Source of the DNA: Marinobacter salinus
GTDB taxonomy: Bacteria > Pseudomonadota > Gammaproteobacteria > Pseudomonadales > Oleiphilaceae
Assembly: GCF_001854125.1 (NCBI RefSeq)
Contig: NZ_CP017715.1
Location: 2,356,001 to 2,420,000 of the forward strand
DNA: 64,000 nucleotides
Reading direction: 5' to 3'
Positions 53,303 through 63,332 of this stretch are shown here, piece by piece (the first letter of the stretch is position 1; every line of letters starts with the position of its first letter). Both the position numbers and the translations under genes were made by a program. The notes under the pieces were generated by a model. That model saw nothing but the letters and a program-made list of their open reading frames with translations. It did not search any database and was not told the origin of the DNA.

Positions 53303-54184
53303 CTATTCGGCTGGCACCTTTGCCAGACCTTCCTCTCCGTTCCGTTGCTTTATCATTGACAGCTCGTCTGCCAGCCCCGACCGCCAGGGAAGTTGCTTGA
53401 TGCCAAAGGTATTCCGGATCTTGGTGCAAATGAGCGTGGTATTCAGTGGCTCCAGATTGCCCCACTCGGGCACCTCATCAACAACACGAATACCTTCGGG
53501 AATACCGGGCAGCCCGGCAATCGCCAGCCCCAGCTCGTACAAATTGATTTCCTCGGCACCCGCGTATTGATAGGTGCCCCAGACTTCGGCGCCACAATCA
53601 ATTTGCTGAATGACCGCAGTCATAACACGCGCCAGATCACGGGCTGCAACCGGTTGGCCCCGGCAACGGCCCGGCAACGACAGAGTCTCATCCGCTGCGG
53701 TGCTGGCCTTAACCTTGCGGATAAACCGAGCCAGACTCCAGCCGGTACGAAGAATGATATGGCGTGGCAGCAGCGTCCTGAGTGCCTGCTCACACTCCCA
53801 CTGCCAGTTGCCCAGCTCATTGAATGGCTGCCCCGGGTTAGAGGTGATATAACCACTATGCTTGCGTCCATCAAAAACATAGCAGGAGGAGAGCTGAAGT
53901 AGCGCCATCCCACGGTCACGGGCAAACTCTGCCATTGCCACCGGCAGCGAAAAAGCCGCCTTGTGAACGCCCTCAGGGTCTTTCTGGGCGACTTCCGGAT
54001 CCACTAGCCAAAGTGCGTTGACGATAAGATCGGTATCGTCGGGAATCCAGTTTTCCAGGGCGTTGAGATCGGCACTGGCAGGATCGCTGACCAACAAGGG
54101 GCTGACCTGCAGAGGCGTCTCGCGCAGGCGCTCCAGCAGAATTTTCCCAAGCGGTCCGTAATCGTGAACTACAAGCACATGCAC
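53303..54184 (-). CDS. RmlD-like NAD(P)-binding protein, likely non-catalytic
   Basis: The 293-residue protein of the dTDP-4-dehydrorhamnose reductase-like fold. The nucleotide-binding loop is degenerate (HDYGPLGKILLERL instead of G-x-x-G-x-x-G). SSCYVFDGRKHSGYI matches the SSDYVFDG strand, but the Tyr-x3-Lys pair is replaced by GNWQWECEQ, so no dehydrogenase activity is expected. Late VAARDLARVMTAVIQQ and GTYQYAGAEEINLYELG match the family's ends. Similar RmlD-like genes occur beside fnr-type regulators; the role is unknown. Confidence 0.75.
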   Translation of the reverse strand: MHVLVVHDYGPLGKILLERLRETPLQVSPLLVSDPASADLNALENWIPDDTDLIVNALWLVDPEVAQKDPEGVHKAAFSLPVAMAEFARDRGMALLQLSSCYVFDGRKHSGYITSNPGQPFNELGNWQWECEQALRTLLPRHIILRTGWSLARFIRKVKASTAADETLSLPGRCRGQPVAARDLARVMTAVIQQIDCGAEVWGTYQYAGAEEINLYELGLAIAGLPGIPEGIRVVDEVPEWGNLEPLNTTLICTKIRNTFGIKQLPWRSGLADELSMIKQRNGEEGLAKVPAE

Positions 54185-54347
54185 GAGGATTCAATGCCTC
54201 CACAATATCACTGATGTGACGGAATTCCGGGACCGGTCAGGCCAATGGCTTTAAGCGCCCGGTCCATACAATAAGAGTCAGCCTGAATTGCCAGCTCCCC
54301 TATCTCTTTACTATCGCTTTCAAGAGCATACAACAACAGGAACCGAC

Positions 54348-54704
54348 ATGTTGAAACAACATAGCCATATAGTAGCGCCGATTCCGGACGAACTGCGTAC
54401 CCGCGCACTCTACACAGTGGGCGAGCTCCGCGACCGCGGCAAAGCCGACAAGGAGGCAGTCGAAAAGCTCTTCAGCCTTATCGTGGATATGACCGATGAG
54501 GGCCTCGACTTCTTTTTCCTTGAGCCCCTGCGCCGGCTGGACGCCAGCAGCATGATGATGGGCATGGCCAGAGTGGGCATCGGCAGTATGCTCAAAGGCA
54601 GCAAGATGGTCGTTCACAAGGTCCTGAAGAAACTGGACGATCGCAGCCTGGCTGCCATCCTCGATTTCATTGAAGAAATCATCCACGAGCCGGAAACCAA
54701 CTGA
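54348..54704 (+). CDS. Conserved hypothetical protein, 118 aa
   Basis: A small helical soluble protein: MLKQHSHIVAPIPDELRTRALYTVGELRDRG, then EKLFSLIVDMTDEGLDFFFLEPLRRLDASSMM. The end is amphipathic (AILDFIEEIIHEPETN). The ATG at 54348 follows CAGGAA. It is convergent with alr and divergent from the RmlD-like gene. I do not recognise a named family. Confidence 0.65.
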   Translation: MLKQHSHIVAPIPDELRTRALYTVGELRDRGKADKEAVEKLFSLIVDMTDEGLDFFFLEPLRRLDASSMMMGMARVGIGSMLKGSKMVVHKVLKKLDDRSLAAILDFIEEIIHEPETN

Positions 54705-54724
54705 CCAGGCTCTGGTTCATGCTG

Positions 54725-55801
54725 CTAACGGTATTCCCTCGGCACCCGGGCGGTAATGCCGGTCAGCAGTTCGTAGGAAATTGTCCCTGCACAGGTTGCC
54801 ACTTCGTCTACGCCCACTTCCCGGCCCCAGAGTTCGACCGGGTCGCCTTCCTTTGCATCAGGTGCATTACTCAGATCCACCGCCAGCATGTCCATTGAGA
54901 CCCGGCCAATCAAACGGATTCGCTGGCCCTTCACGGCCGCCGGCGTATTCGTACCAGCATGGCGTGGATAACCATCACCATAGCCGATGGCCACCATCCC
55001 CATACGAGTATCCCGATCCGCCACCCAGTTGGCACCGTAACCTACTGATTCACCAGCGTGCACCGTCCGCGTCGTGATAAGCGGCGCCTCCAGTGACATA
55101 ACCGGCTTCAGTCCAAGCTGCGGACCAGTCTTGTCCAACAGTGGCGACCCGCCATAAAGCATGACACCCGGACGACTCCAGTCGAAAAGGGGCTGCCCGG
55201 GAATGAAATGCGCAGCGGAATTGCCAACACTTCTCAGAAGTTCCGGCCAGGGTGCCGTGGCCTGCTCGAAACACAGTGTCTGCCGGGCAGTCATGGGGCT
55301 ATCCACATCATCCGCACAGGCGAAGTGGGTCATAAAACCCTGCAAACCCGAGCGAGCCCCTTTGGCTTTCAGGGCGGCCATCACATCGATCAGCTCATCC
55401 GGAAGGAATCCGAGCCGATTCATCCCGCTGTTAACCTTGAGCCAGAAATCCGGGTGGCCACCCGTCGGATTAAGCCAGCCCAGTTGGTGATGCCCGTGAA
55501 GAACGGGTTCAAAACCGTGCTGCCTGCACACATCGAGGTCTTCTTCAGCATGCACGCCTTGCAACATCACCACTGGCTGCCGTAACCCGGCCTCCCGAAT
55601 CGCCAGAGCCTCTTCCAGACAAGCTACCGCATATCTGGGCACTTCCTCCGCCAGAGCAAGGGCGACCTGGGTAATGCCATGACCATAACCGTCGGCTTTC
55701 ACCACCGCCATGGCATGGGCAGAACCTGCGCGATTGCAGGCCAGACGGTAGTTATGGCGCAAGGCATCCAGATCAATACGGGCAACGGTACTGCGAGGCA
55801 T
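54725..55801 (-). CDS. alr: Alanine racemase
   Basis: The 358-residue PLP enzyme makes D-alanine for peptidoglycan. The PLP lysine is Lys35 in MAVVKADGYGHG. The second base is the Tyr in ESVGYGANW, and the late segment AIGYGDGYPRH is typical. The start overlaps the dnaB stop by 1 nt, indicating translational coupling downstream of the replicative helicase. Normal length. Confidence 0.96.
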   Translation of the reverse strand: MPRSTVARIDLDALRHNYRLACNRAGSAHAMAVVKADGYGHGITQVALALAEEVPRYAVACLEEALAIREAGLRQPVVMLQGVHAEEDLDVCRQHGFEPVLHGHHQLGWLNPTGGHPDFWLKVNSGMNRLGFLPDELIDVMAALKAKGARSGLQGFMTHFACADDVDSPMTARQTLCFEQATAPWPELLRSVGNSAAHFIPGQPLFDWSRPGVMLYGGSPLLDKTGPQLGLKPVMSLEAPLITTRTVHAGESVGYGANWVADRDTRMGMVAIGYGDGYPRHAGTNTPAAVKGQRIRLIGRVSMDMLAVDLSNAPDAKEGDPVELWGREVGVDEVATCAGTISYELLTGITARVPREYR

Positions 55802-57207
55802 CAGTAGTCCCCGCCATAGTCGCCATAATCCCCATGCGCCAGATCTTCAAACTTGGTGTATTTGCCAATGAACGCCAGACGTATCGTCCCGATAGGGCCA
55901 TTACGCTGCTTACCGATAATAATTTCAGCGATGCCTTTGTCCGGAGTGTCTTCGTTATAGACCTCGTCCCGGTAGACGAACATGATCACGTCAGCATCCT
56001 GCTCAATCGCGCCGGATTCTCGCAGGTCCGAGTTAACCGGGCGTTTGTTGGGTCGCTGCTCAAGGCTCCGGTTCAACTGCGACAAAGCGACCACCGGGCA
56101 GCTCAGCTCCTTGGCAATGCCTTTCAGGGACCGGGAGATCTCGGAAATTTCCGCAGTCCGGCCCTCGGTATTACCGGGCACCCGCATCAGCTGGAGATAA
56201 TCGACCATAATCAGACCGATCTTGCCGCCGTTTTCCCGGGCGATCCGGCGCGCCCGCGAACGCAACTCGGTCGGGCTTAGACCCGGCGTGTCATCGATAT
56301 ACAGCGGTTTATCCTTGAGCAGGCTGACTGCAGAGGTCAGGCGCGGCCAGTCGTCTTCCTCGAGCTTACCACCCCGGACCTTGGTCTGGTCGATACGACC
56401 CAGAGAAGACAACATACGCATGGCCAGCGCATCTGCGGGCATCTCCATACTGAATACCAGTACCGGTGTACCGGTACTGATCAGGGCGTTCTCGACAATG
56501 TTCATGGCAAAGGTCGTCTTACCCATGGAAGGGCGACCCGCCACAATGATCAAATCGGAAGGCTGCATACCGGACGTTCTCTCATCCAGATCCCTGAAAC
56601 CAGTGGTCAGACCGGTGGTCTGCTCCCCGGACTCAAACAGCTCTTCGATACGGCTCAGGGTCTTGGTCAGAATCGGATTGATGGCCTGGGGCCCGGAGCC
56701 TTCTTTTACGCGGGATTCGGCAATCTGGAAGACGTTGCGCTCGGCTTCGTCGAGAATCTCATTACTGTTGCGCCCAAGGGGATTAAAGGCTGAATCAGAA
56801 ATCTTGCCAGACACTTCCACCAGCTGTCGCAAGATGGAACGCTCACGAACGATGTTTGCGTATGCCTTGATATTCGCAGCACCGGGAGTTTTTTCCGCCA
56901 GCTCCGCCAGATAGGACAAACCACCGGCATCCTCAATATCACCTGCCCGCTCCAGGAATTCAGCCAATGTGACCACGTCCAGCGGTTCACTTTCGCTGGC
57001 AAGACGTTCAGCAGCACCAAAAATCAGCCTGTGGTCCTGCCGATAAAAATCGACTGCGGAAATGACTTCGGAAATCTCATCGAACCTGCGGTTGTCCAGC
57101 ATAAGACCACCCAGCACCGCCTGCTCCGCTTCCACGGAATGGGGCGGCACTTTGATGCGACTGGTTTCGAGGTCGGAACTCGCAGGTTTCAGATTGGGCT
57201 TGGCCAT
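55801..57207 (-). CDS. dnaB: Replicative DNA helicase DnaB
   Basis: The 468-residue hexameric helicase of the replication fork. The N-terminal domain begins at VPPHSVEAEQAVLGGLMLD. The RecA-like motor has Walker A GRPSMGKT (224-231) and a DYLQLM Walker B. The late segments VVALSQLNRSLEQRPNKRP and DLRESGAIEQDADVIMFVYRD are fully conserved. There is no intein. It lies between rplI and alr as in Pseudomonas-type genomes. Confidence 0.97.
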   Translation of the reverse strand: MAKPNLKPASSDLETSRIKVPPHSVEAEQAVLGGLMLDNRRFDEISEVISAVDFYRQDHRLIFGAAERLASESEPLDVVTLAEFLERAGDIEDAGGLSYLAELAEKTPGAANIKAYANIVRERSILRQLVEVSGKISDSAFNPLGRNSNEILDEAERNVFQIAESRVKEGSGPQAINPILTKTLSRIEELFESGEQTTGLTTGFRDLDERTSGMQPSDLIIVAGRPSMGKTTFAMNIVENALISTGTPVLVFSMEMPADALAMRMLSSLGRIDQTKVRGGKLEEDDWPRLTSAVSLLKDKPLYIDDTPGLSPTELRSRARRIARENGGKIGLIMVDYLQLMRVPGNTEGRTAEISEISRSLKGIAKELSCPVVALSQLNRSLEQRPNKRPVNSDLRESGAIEQDADVIMFVYRDEVYNEDTPDKGIAEIIIGKQRNGPIGTIRLAFIGKYTKFEDLAHGDYGDYGGDY

Positions 57208-57303
57208 AACTACGTCTTCAGCTGGATACCACGGACCACACAGTTTACGGGGAACGCTTCAGGATTGGGAGAGGCTCGGTGCGTAACAAGAACACCAGAA
57301 AGC

Positions 57304-57338
57304 AACGGGCCCGAAACCGTCGCCGGCTCGGGCCCGTT
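57304..57338 (-). terminator. Hairpin between rplI and dnaB
   Basis: The stem AACGGGCCCGA / TCGGGCCCGTT with a loop of about 13 nt. On the minus strand it is followed by GCTTTCTGG, a weak T-run. It probably reduces transcription from the ribosomal cluster into dnaB. Confidence 0.6.
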
Positions 57339-57387
57339 CAATCAAGCCTGGCCGGGTAACCCCGGCTCGGCAAAACGTCGCAACAGA

Positions 57388-57834
57388 TTACTCTGCAACA
57401 ACCGCCAGCTTGATTGTCACTTCCACGTCGGAGTGCAGCTGCAGTTCAATGTCGTACTCGCCAGTCACGCGTAGCGGACCTTCAGGCAGACGAACTTCGC
57501 TCTTCTCGACTTCAGTGCCACCAGCTGTGATCGCATCAGCAATATCACGAACACCGATAGAACCGAACAGCTTGCCTTCCTCACCAGCTTTGGAGCTGAT
57601 GGTGAAAGAAGCGCCTTCCAGAGCCTCGGCACGAGACTGGGCAGTAGCCAGTTTCTCGGCAGCGGCCTTCTCCAGCTCTGCGCGGCGCTCTTCGAACGCC
57701 TTCAGGTTTGCAACCGTGGCAGGTACAGCCTTGCCGTAAGGAAGCAGGAAATTACGACCGTAACCGGCCTTAACTTTTACCTTGTCGCCCAGGGAGCCAA
57801 GGTTTGCAACTTTTTCGAGCAGAATAACTTCCAT
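57388..57834 (-). CDS. rplI: 50S ribosomal protein L9
   Basis: The 148-residue ribosomal protein begins [36 protein letters not shown], the L9 signature. The long central helix ([16 protein letters not shown]) leads to the C-terminal domain ending in [10 protein letters not shown]. It is the last member of the rpsF-rpsR-(membrane protein)-rplI cluster. Confidence 0.97.
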   Translation of the reverse strand: MEVILLEKVANLGSLGDKVKVKAGYGRNFLLPYGKAVPATVANLKAFEERRAELEKAAAEKLATAQSRAEALEGASFTISSKAGEEGKLFGSIGVRDIADAITAGGTEVEKSEVRLPEGPLRVTGEYDIELQLHSDVEVTIKLAVVAE

Positions 57835-57854
57835 CTCGTTAACCTCTTCGTGCT

Positions 57855-58721
57855 TTATTCAGCCGGCCCGGCAGGTTTAATTCGCCTCCGGATATCCAGC
57901 CAGCTATCCACAAAAGCCAGAAACACTAACAGAATCATCAGACTTGGCCCCAACAGTACCAGTGCAATGTAGAACAGCACCAGCCACTGCCCGTTCAGCT
58001 TTCTGCGACCCACAATGCCATGAACCAGGGCCAGGCCCGCAAGGAGCAGCGGTGTACCCGCCACCCATGCCAGCAACATGGAGTTCAGCCCAAGTACCGG
58101 ACCGATCACCATGGTGACCGCACACACCACCGCAATGGCGGGTGACAGCCTCAGTGCGTGAAATTCCTTGCGGAATCCGCCGGGGTTATAGAGCCCCGAC
58201 TGCCACGCCCTCGCCAGCATTGTCATGCCAATACCAGTAGCCAGGTAGGTCCCCGCCATACTGGCATTCATGGTTTCCCTGATGACCCGCTCGAGATCTT
58301 CCCCGAGGCTCCGGGCCACGTCGGCATTGTACTGTTCGTAAAAGCTGACCCCGGCCTGGACCAGATCGTCCAGCAGTCCGGGATACGCCACCGGCAACAT
58401 CAGTCCCGTGACAATCGCCAGAAAGCTCCCTCCGAGAAGGGCCCTTTCCCAGGACAGCGTCACTCTGAGCACAGACGCCATGAGCATTACCTGAAGCAAT
58501 ACGGCAAGAGCGGTCGGGTCAGGCCCGTACCAACTCCAGCCAATTGCCGGAAGTAATGCCCAGAGGCCAATATTGAGCCCCTGACGGATGCCGAGCCTGA
58601 GAATAACCAGGCCGACAACGGCTGCGCCAATCCAGAACAGCAAAGGTACAGCAGTTGTTACTGCTGCGACTCCGCCGGCCTGAAGGGGACCGCGCATTAC
58701 ATACTGTGCAAGTGCACGCAT
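57855..58721 (-). CDS. DUF2232-like multi-pass membrane protein
   Basis: The 288-residue protein has about seven hydrophobic helices (for example [21 protein letters not shown] and a C-terminal [27 protein letters not shown]). Its place between rpsR and rplI is typical of Pseudomonas/Marinobacter relatives, where a DUF2232 (YybS-like) protein sits. Function is unknown; no transporter motif is seen. It has 20-26 nt gaps to both ribosomal genes, so it is co-transcribed. Confidence 0.82.
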   Translation of the reverse strand: MRALAQYVMRGPLQAGGVAAVTTAVPLLFWIGAAVVGLVILRLGIRQGLNIGLWALLPAIGWSWYGPDPTALAVLLQVMLMASVLRVTLSWERALLGGSFLAIVTGLMLPVAYPGLLDDLVQAGVSFYEQYNADVARSLGEDLERVIRETMNASMAGTYLATGIGMTMLARAWQSGLYNPGGFRKEFHALRLSPAIAVVCAVTMVIGPVLGLNSMLLAWVAGTPLLLAGLALVHGIVGRRKLNGQWLVLFYIALVLLGPSLMILLVFLAFVDSWLDIRRRIKPAGPAE

Positions 58722-58747
58722 GGTCCCAAGTCCTGTTTATCTGTTAC

Positions 58748-58978
58748 TTAGTTATCGTGGCTGTCCGAGTACGGCAGCAGTGCCAGGTAGCGGGCGCGCT
58801 TGATAGCGGTAGCCAGCTGACGCTGATAACGTGCTTTGGTGCCGGTGATGCGGCTGGGCACGATTTTGCCGGTTTCAGTGATGTAGCCTTTCAAGGTGTC
58901 AAGATCCTTGTAATCGATCTCTTTAACACCTTCTGCCGTGAAGCGGCAGAACTTACGACGTCTGAAAAAACGAGCCAT
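58748..58978 (-). CDS. rpsR: 30S ribosomal protein S18
   Basis: A 76-residue ribosomal protein: [45 protein letters not shown], then [23 protein letters not shown]. All family features are intact, including the N-terminal basic CRF segment. It partners S6, whose gene is 25 nt upstream. Confidence 0.98.
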   Translation of the reverse strand: MARFFRRRKFCRFTAEGVKEIDYKDLDTLKGYITETGKIVPSRITGTKARYQRQLATAIKRARYLALLPYSDSHDN

Positions 58979-59003
58979 AACTTAACTCCTCAACTCCGGT
59001 TAA

Positions 59004-59432
59004 TTACTCTTCTTCGTCCTGAGTTTCAGCTTTCTGACGGTCGTTTGGACGGTCATCAGATTCAGCTGAACGGCGCGGACGGTCATCTCCACCAGAACGA
59101 CGGTCCTCACGGGACTCGGCGGCTTTCATCGGAGACAGATCGGTAACAGCTTCATCGCGACGCAAAATCAGGTCACGAATGATGGCATCATTGAACCGGA
59201 AGTTGTGAGTCAGCTCGTCCATCGCGGCCTGTGAACATTCAATGTTCATCAGCACGTAGTGAGCCTTGTGAATCTTGTTAATCGGGTAAGCCAGGTGACG
59301 ACGGCCCCAATCTTCCAGGCGATGTACCTGACCGCCATCTTCAGTGATGACGCTGGTATAACGCTCGATCATCGCGGGCACCTGCTCGCTCTGATCCGGG
59401 TGTACCATAAATACGACTTCGTAGTGACGCAT
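59004..59432 (-). CDS. rpsF: 30S ribosomal protein S6
   Basis: The 142-residue protein begins [25 protein letters not shown], then [24 protein letters not shown]. The last 35 residues are a disordered acidic/basic tail ([14 protein letters not shown], then QDEEE) as in many gammaproteobacteria, where RimK may add glutamates. First gene of the cluster; its promoter lies about 210 bp upstream. Confidence 0.97.
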   Translation of the reverse strand: MRHYEVVFMVHPDQSEQVPAMIERYTSVITEDGGQVHRLEDWGRRHLAYPINKIHKAHYVLMNIECSQAAMDELTHNFRFNDAIIRDLILRRDEAVTDLSPMKAAESREDRRSGGDDRPRRSAESDDRPNDRQKAETQDEEE

Positions 59433-59645
59433 GAGTTCTCCCTACGGTTTATACAGCTTTCTTTTGATGACAGGGCGAACGCCCCATACCACCAAACGTG
59501 AAAGCAAGGAGGTGACAGCCGAAACTGCCGGTTTCTTTTTTGCTTTATCAATAAGGCTTTGCAAGAAAAGGCTTGATCAAAAGCGAGGTGTTGCACGGCC
59601 ATTGTTCAGGCAATACAAAACCATCCCTTCAAAAAGGGGTGACGT

Positions 59646-59674
59646 ATTCTAGGCGGCTGAGGCATTCTGTGCAA
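59646..59674 (-). promoter_or_regulatory. Sigma-70 promoter for rpsF operon
   Basis: On the minus strand, TTGCAC (59674-59669) and TAGAAT (59651-59646) are separated by 17 bp. Transcription would start near 59639, giving a leader of about 205 nt before the S6 start. A leader of that size could hold the S6:S18 autoregulatory structure known in this operon, but I could not prove it by eye. The region 59433-59677 otherwise holds no gene. Confidence 0.65.
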
Positions 59675-59677
59675 GGG

Positions 59678-60415
59678 TTAACCAAGGCGTTGACGTAGAG
59701 CCTCGTATAGGCAAACACCCGTAGCCACAGACACATTGAGGCTGTCGACATGCCCCAGCATGGGAATGTTGATGAGCTGATCGCAATGTTCACGGGTCAG
59801 GCGACGCATACCCTTGCCTTCAGCCCCCATCACGAGAGCAACGCCCCCCTTGAAATCCGCCTGGTAAAGCGTTGCGCTGGCCTCACCGGCCGTTCCGATC
59901 AACCACACTCCCTGGTCCTGTAGAGTACGAAGAAAGCGGGCAAGGTTTGTCACCTGCACAAACGGTACCGTTTCCGCCGCACCACACGCCACCTTGCGAG
60001 CTACCGGGGTCAAAGAGGCAGACTTGTCTTTCGGAACGATAACAGCCTGAACACCCACAGCATCGGCTGTGCGCATACAGGCCCCGAGATTGTGAGGATC
60101 GGTCACGCCATCAAGCACCAGCAGGAATGGCGGCTTGTCACTGCTGGCGAGCTGCGCCAGCAAATCATCCTCACTCCACCCCCGGCTTTCGCTGACCGCC
60201 GCCACGATACCTTGATGCACCCCGGCAACCCGTTCGTCGAGCTCCTTGCGATGAACTACCTTCCAGCGAACACCCAGGTTATCAAGGGCACCCGTGATGG
60301 ACTTTACCCGCTTATCCTGCCGACCGGTCTGAATCCAGACCTGCTGCAACCTTTCCGGCTCACGCTTGAGAACCGCCTCAACCGCGTGCCAGCCAAATAC
60401 AAATTCTCCGGACAC
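59678..60415 (-). CDS. rlmB: 23S rRNA 2'-O-methyltransferase RlmB
   Basis: The 245-residue SpoU-family enzyme methylates G2251 of 23S rRNA. The N-terminal substrate-binding domain starts [24 protein letters not shown]. The SPOUT domain has [42 protein letters not shown] and the motif 3 knot [26 protein letters not shown]. It begins 15 nt after rnr in the same operon. Confidence 0.95.
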   Translation of the reverse strand: MSGEFVFGWHAVEAVLKREPERLQQVWIQTGRQDKRVKSITGALDNLGVRWKVVHRKELDERVAGVHQGIVAAVSESRGWSEDDLLAQLASSDKPPFLLVLDGVTDPHNLGACMRTADAVGVQAVIVPKDKSASLTPVARKVACGAAETVPFVQVTNLARFLRTLQDQGVWLIGTAGEASATLYQADFKGGVALVMGAEGKGMRRLTREHCDQLINIPMLGHVDSLNVSVATGVCLYEALRQRLG

Positions 60416-60430
60416 TGATTCAGCTTCCTG

Positions 60431-62992
60431 TTACTTGCGGGATTTTCGGTTCTTGCCGGCTCCGGCGTCCTTACCGGGCTTCTTGTCCTTTTTAAGGGCA
60501 AGTTTCGCAGCCTGGGCGACCAGTTCGTCTCTGGCGGAAAGCGGCTCATTAGCATCGCTGGCCGGCTTGCCGGACTTTGCCGGCGCGGCCGAGTCGGGCT
60601 TTTTCCGGGGCCGCTTGGCGCCGGCCGGCGCGCTCCGTTTACGATCGGACTTCTCCCGTGTTCCAGGCTTACCTTTGTTGCTTCCGCGCTTACCTTTCCC
60701 CCGGTCGTCGGCTTTTTTAGGCACTGCCAGCGCGTCGCGGTCAGCCTGACGATGCACAGGCTCACTGATCAGTTCCAGATCGATCTTGCGATCCTCCATG
60801 CCGACCCGGACGACCTTGACCCGAACCTCATCCCCCAACCGGAAGCTCATGGCTGTGTGCTCGCCAATCAGGCGGTGCTTGGCGGCGTCATGGTGGAAGT
60901 AGTCCCCACTCAGGGTGGAGACATGGACCAGCCCCTCAATGTAAACACCGGACAGCTCAACAAAGAAACCAAAGGGAACAACCGCGGCAATCACACCGTC
61001 GTAGTCTTCCCCGACGTGATCACGCAGGTATTCACACTTGAGCCAGGCCATGACGTCACGGGTTGCGTCATCCGCCCTTCGCTCAGCCATGGATGTATGC
61101 TCGCCCAAACGCTCCATCCGCGGCAGGTCGTAAGGGTATTCCGCCAGATTGGAGTCGGTCTTCGGCGGAGTCACAACATCCTTCGATGCCTGTTCGCCGT
61201 GAATCACGGACTTGACCGCCCGGTGGGCGATCAGATCAGGATAGCGACGGATCGGTGAGGTGAAATGCGCATAACCGGCAAACCCGAGACCGAAGTGACC
61301 ACCCTCCTCCGGGCTATACACCGCCTGACTGAGCGAGCGCAGCATGACCGTCTGGATAACATTGGCATCGGAGCGATCGGCGATCTCAGACAGCAACGCC
61401 TGATAGTCGGCCGACGTGGGGCTGTCGCCACCACCCAACTGCAACCCCAGCTCTCCCAAAAACAACCTGACGGCATTCAGGCGCTCTTCGGACGGGCCAT
61501 CATGCACCCGGTAAAGTGCCGGCAACTTGTGCTTCTTGAGGAACCTGGCAGTGGCCACGTTCGCGCACAACATACACTCTTCGATAATCTTGTGGGCTTC
61601 GTTCCGGGTTACCGGAACGATCTCTTCGATCTTTCGGTCAGCATCGAAAACAATTTTCGTTTCCGTGGTCTCGAAGTCGATCGCACCACGCTCGGTCCGC
61701 GCCTTTCGCAGCAGCTGATAAAGGCCATAAAGATTGTGCAGCTGTGGGAGCACATGGGCGTATTGCTCGGACAGACGATAACCCGATTCCGAATCCGGGT
61801 GCTCCAGCATGTCGCTCACCTTGTTATAGGTTAGCCGTGCGTGGCTGTACATAACCGCCTGATAGAAGCTGTAGCCGCTGATATTACCCGCCGCACTGAT
61901 GGTCAAGTCGGCCACCATGCACAAGCGGTCAACGCCGGGGTTCAGCGAACAGAGGCCGTTTGAAAGCTTTTCCGGCAACATCGGAACCACGTGGTCCGGG
62001 AAGTACACTGATGTACTCCGGTTCACCGCCTCTTCGTCGAGCGGCGTACCCGGACGAACATAATGGGACACATCCGCGATCGCAACCAGCAAACGATAGC
62101 CCCCGCGGGGCCTCGGCTCACAATAAACCGCATCGTCAAAGTCGCGGGCGGTTTCATCGTCAATCGTAACCAGCCGGAGATTACGGATATCAACCCGGTT
62201 TTCCTTGTCTTTTTCAGTGACCTGTTCCGGGATTTCTGCAACCTGCTCCCCCACCGCCGGTGGCCAGCTGTGAGGAATGTCGTAGGAGCGAATCGCGACG
62301 TCGATTTCCATACCCGGCGCCATGTGCTCGCCCAGAACCTCGACAATTTTCCCCAGAGGCTGGGTGCGAACGCTTGGCTGGCGGACGATGTCCACCACAA
62401 CATATTGCCCATGACGGGCTTCGCCGCAATTCTCCTGAGGAATCAGGATCTCATGGTTGATCCTGGCGTTCTCCGGGACAACGAAGCTGATGCCACTCTC
62501 CTGGAAAAAGCGACCGACTGTCTGGCTGGTCCGGTATTCAAGTACTTCGACAATCACACCTTCACGGCGCCCACGATCGTCGACACGGTCAACCCGGGCA
62601 GCGACGCGGTCACCATGGAATACCTGGCGCATCTGGCGAGCGGTCAGAAAGAGATCGGACCCGCCGTCATCCGGCACCAGAAAGCCAAAACCGTCCTTGT
62701 GACCAATCACACGCCCGGTTACCAGGTCCGCTTCTTCAATAGGAAGGTAAGCGCCCCGGCGGTTACAAATCAGTTGACCGTCCCGGCACATGGCAATCAA
62801 GCGGCGACGCAGCGCCTCAATACCTTCCGGTGAATCCTGCCCAAGCTCGGCGCAAAGCGTCTCGTGGGTCGCAGGCGCACCTCGCTCCTTCAGGTGAGCG
62901 ATAATGAATTCACGGCTTTGTATGGGGTTGTCGTACTTCTGGGCTTCCCGACCGGCGTGCGGGTCCCTTTCATCTTTTTTGCTGGAAACCAT
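60431..62992 (-). CDS. rnr: Ribonuclease R
   Basis: The 853-residue 3'-5' exoribonuclease degrades structured RNA. Domains: winged helix (about 25-90, REFIIAHLKERGAPAT), cold-shock domains (VTGRVIGHKDGFGFLVPD), and the RNB core with the Asp cluster in VTIDDETARDFDDAVYC. Then comes an S1 domain (YDGVIAAVVPFGFFVELSGVYIEGLVHVSTL) and a C-terminal basic tail rich in Lys/Arg/Gly, usual for RNase R but not RNase II. It is the first gene of the rnr-rlmB operon. Confidence 0.96.
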   Translation of the reverse strand: MVSSKKDERDPHAGREAQKYDNPIQSREFIIAHLKERGAPATHETLCAELGQDSPEGIEALRRRLIAMCRDGQLICNRRGAYLPIEEADLVTGRVIGHKDGFGFLVPDDGGSDLFLTARQMRQVFHGDRVAARVDRVDDRGRREGVIVEVLEYRTSQTVGRFFQESGISFVVPENARINHEILIPQENCGEARHGQYVVVDIVRQPSVRTQPLGKIVEVLGEHMAPGMEIDVAIRSYDIPHSWPPAVGEQVAEIPEQVTEKDKENRVDIRNLRLVTIDDETARDFDDAVYCEPRPRGGYRLLVAIADVSHYVRPGTPLDEEAVNRSTSVYFPDHVVPMLPEKLSNGLCSLNPGVDRLCMVADLTISAAGNISGYSFYQAVMYSHARLTYNKVSDMLEHPDSESGYRLSEQYAHVLPQLHNLYGLYQLLRKARTERGAIDFETTETKIVFDADRKIEEIVPVTRNEAHKIIEECMLCANVATARFLKKHKLPALYRVHDGPSEERLNAVRLFLGELGLQLGGGDSPTSADYQALLSEIADRSDANVIQTVMLRSLSQAVYSPEEGGHFGLGFAGYAHFTSPIRRYPDLIAHRAVKSVIHGEQASKDVVTPPKTDSNLAEYPYDLPRMERLGEHTSMAERRADDATRDVMAWLKCEYLRDHVGEDYDGVIAAVVPFGFFVELSGVYIEGLVHVSTLSGDYFHHDAAKHRLIGEHTAMSFRLGDEVRVKVVRVGMEDRKIDLELISEPVHRQADRDALAVPKKADDRGKGKRGSNKGKPGTREKSDRKRSAPAGAKRPRKKPDSAAPAKSGKPASDANEPLSARDELVAQAAKLALKKDKKPGKDAGAGKNRKSRK

Positions 62993-63135
62993 TCGGATCC
63001 TTGTTCTGCTTCAGTACCAACACGGTACCTAGATTAATTCGTTTGTCTTGCAGTATAACGTTGTGTTGGCGCAGCTGCCTAACACGGAGCGATATATAGG
63101 CATAAATACCTGCCAGTGTATTTTTTAAAAAATGT

Positions 63136-63164
63136 TTGACAGGCTTTCAGGGAATTATTAAAGT
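63136..63164 (+). promoter_or_regulatory. Promoter for tRNA-Leu
   Basis: TTGACA at 63136-63141 and TAAAGT at 63159-63164 with a 17-bp spacer. The following ACGCGCC is a GC-rich discriminator as found at stringently controlled stable-RNA promoters. The tRNA begins 81 bp downstream. The remaining rnr/tRNA intergenic DNA holds no gene. Confidence 0.7.
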
Positions 63165-63245
63165 ACGCGCCATCGGTCAAGGCACATACCTTACCGTTGG
63201 CAGAAATACATAGTTTTCAACAAACTAAGATTCTGCAAATCACCT

Positions 63246-63332
63246 GCCGAGGTGGTGAAATTGGTAGACACGCTAGCTTCAGGTGCTAGTGGGGGCAACC
63301 CCGTGGAGGTTCAAGTCCTCTCCTCGGCACCA
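63246..63332 (+). tRNA. tRNA-Leu (CAG)
   Basis: An 87-nt class II tRNA including CCA. The acceptor GCCGAGG pairs with CCTCGGC, the anticodon arm is CTAGC-TTCAGGT-GCTAG with CAG, a long variable arm (GGGGGCAACCCC) follows, and the T arm is GGAGG-TTCAAGT-CCTCT. Confidence 0.95.
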
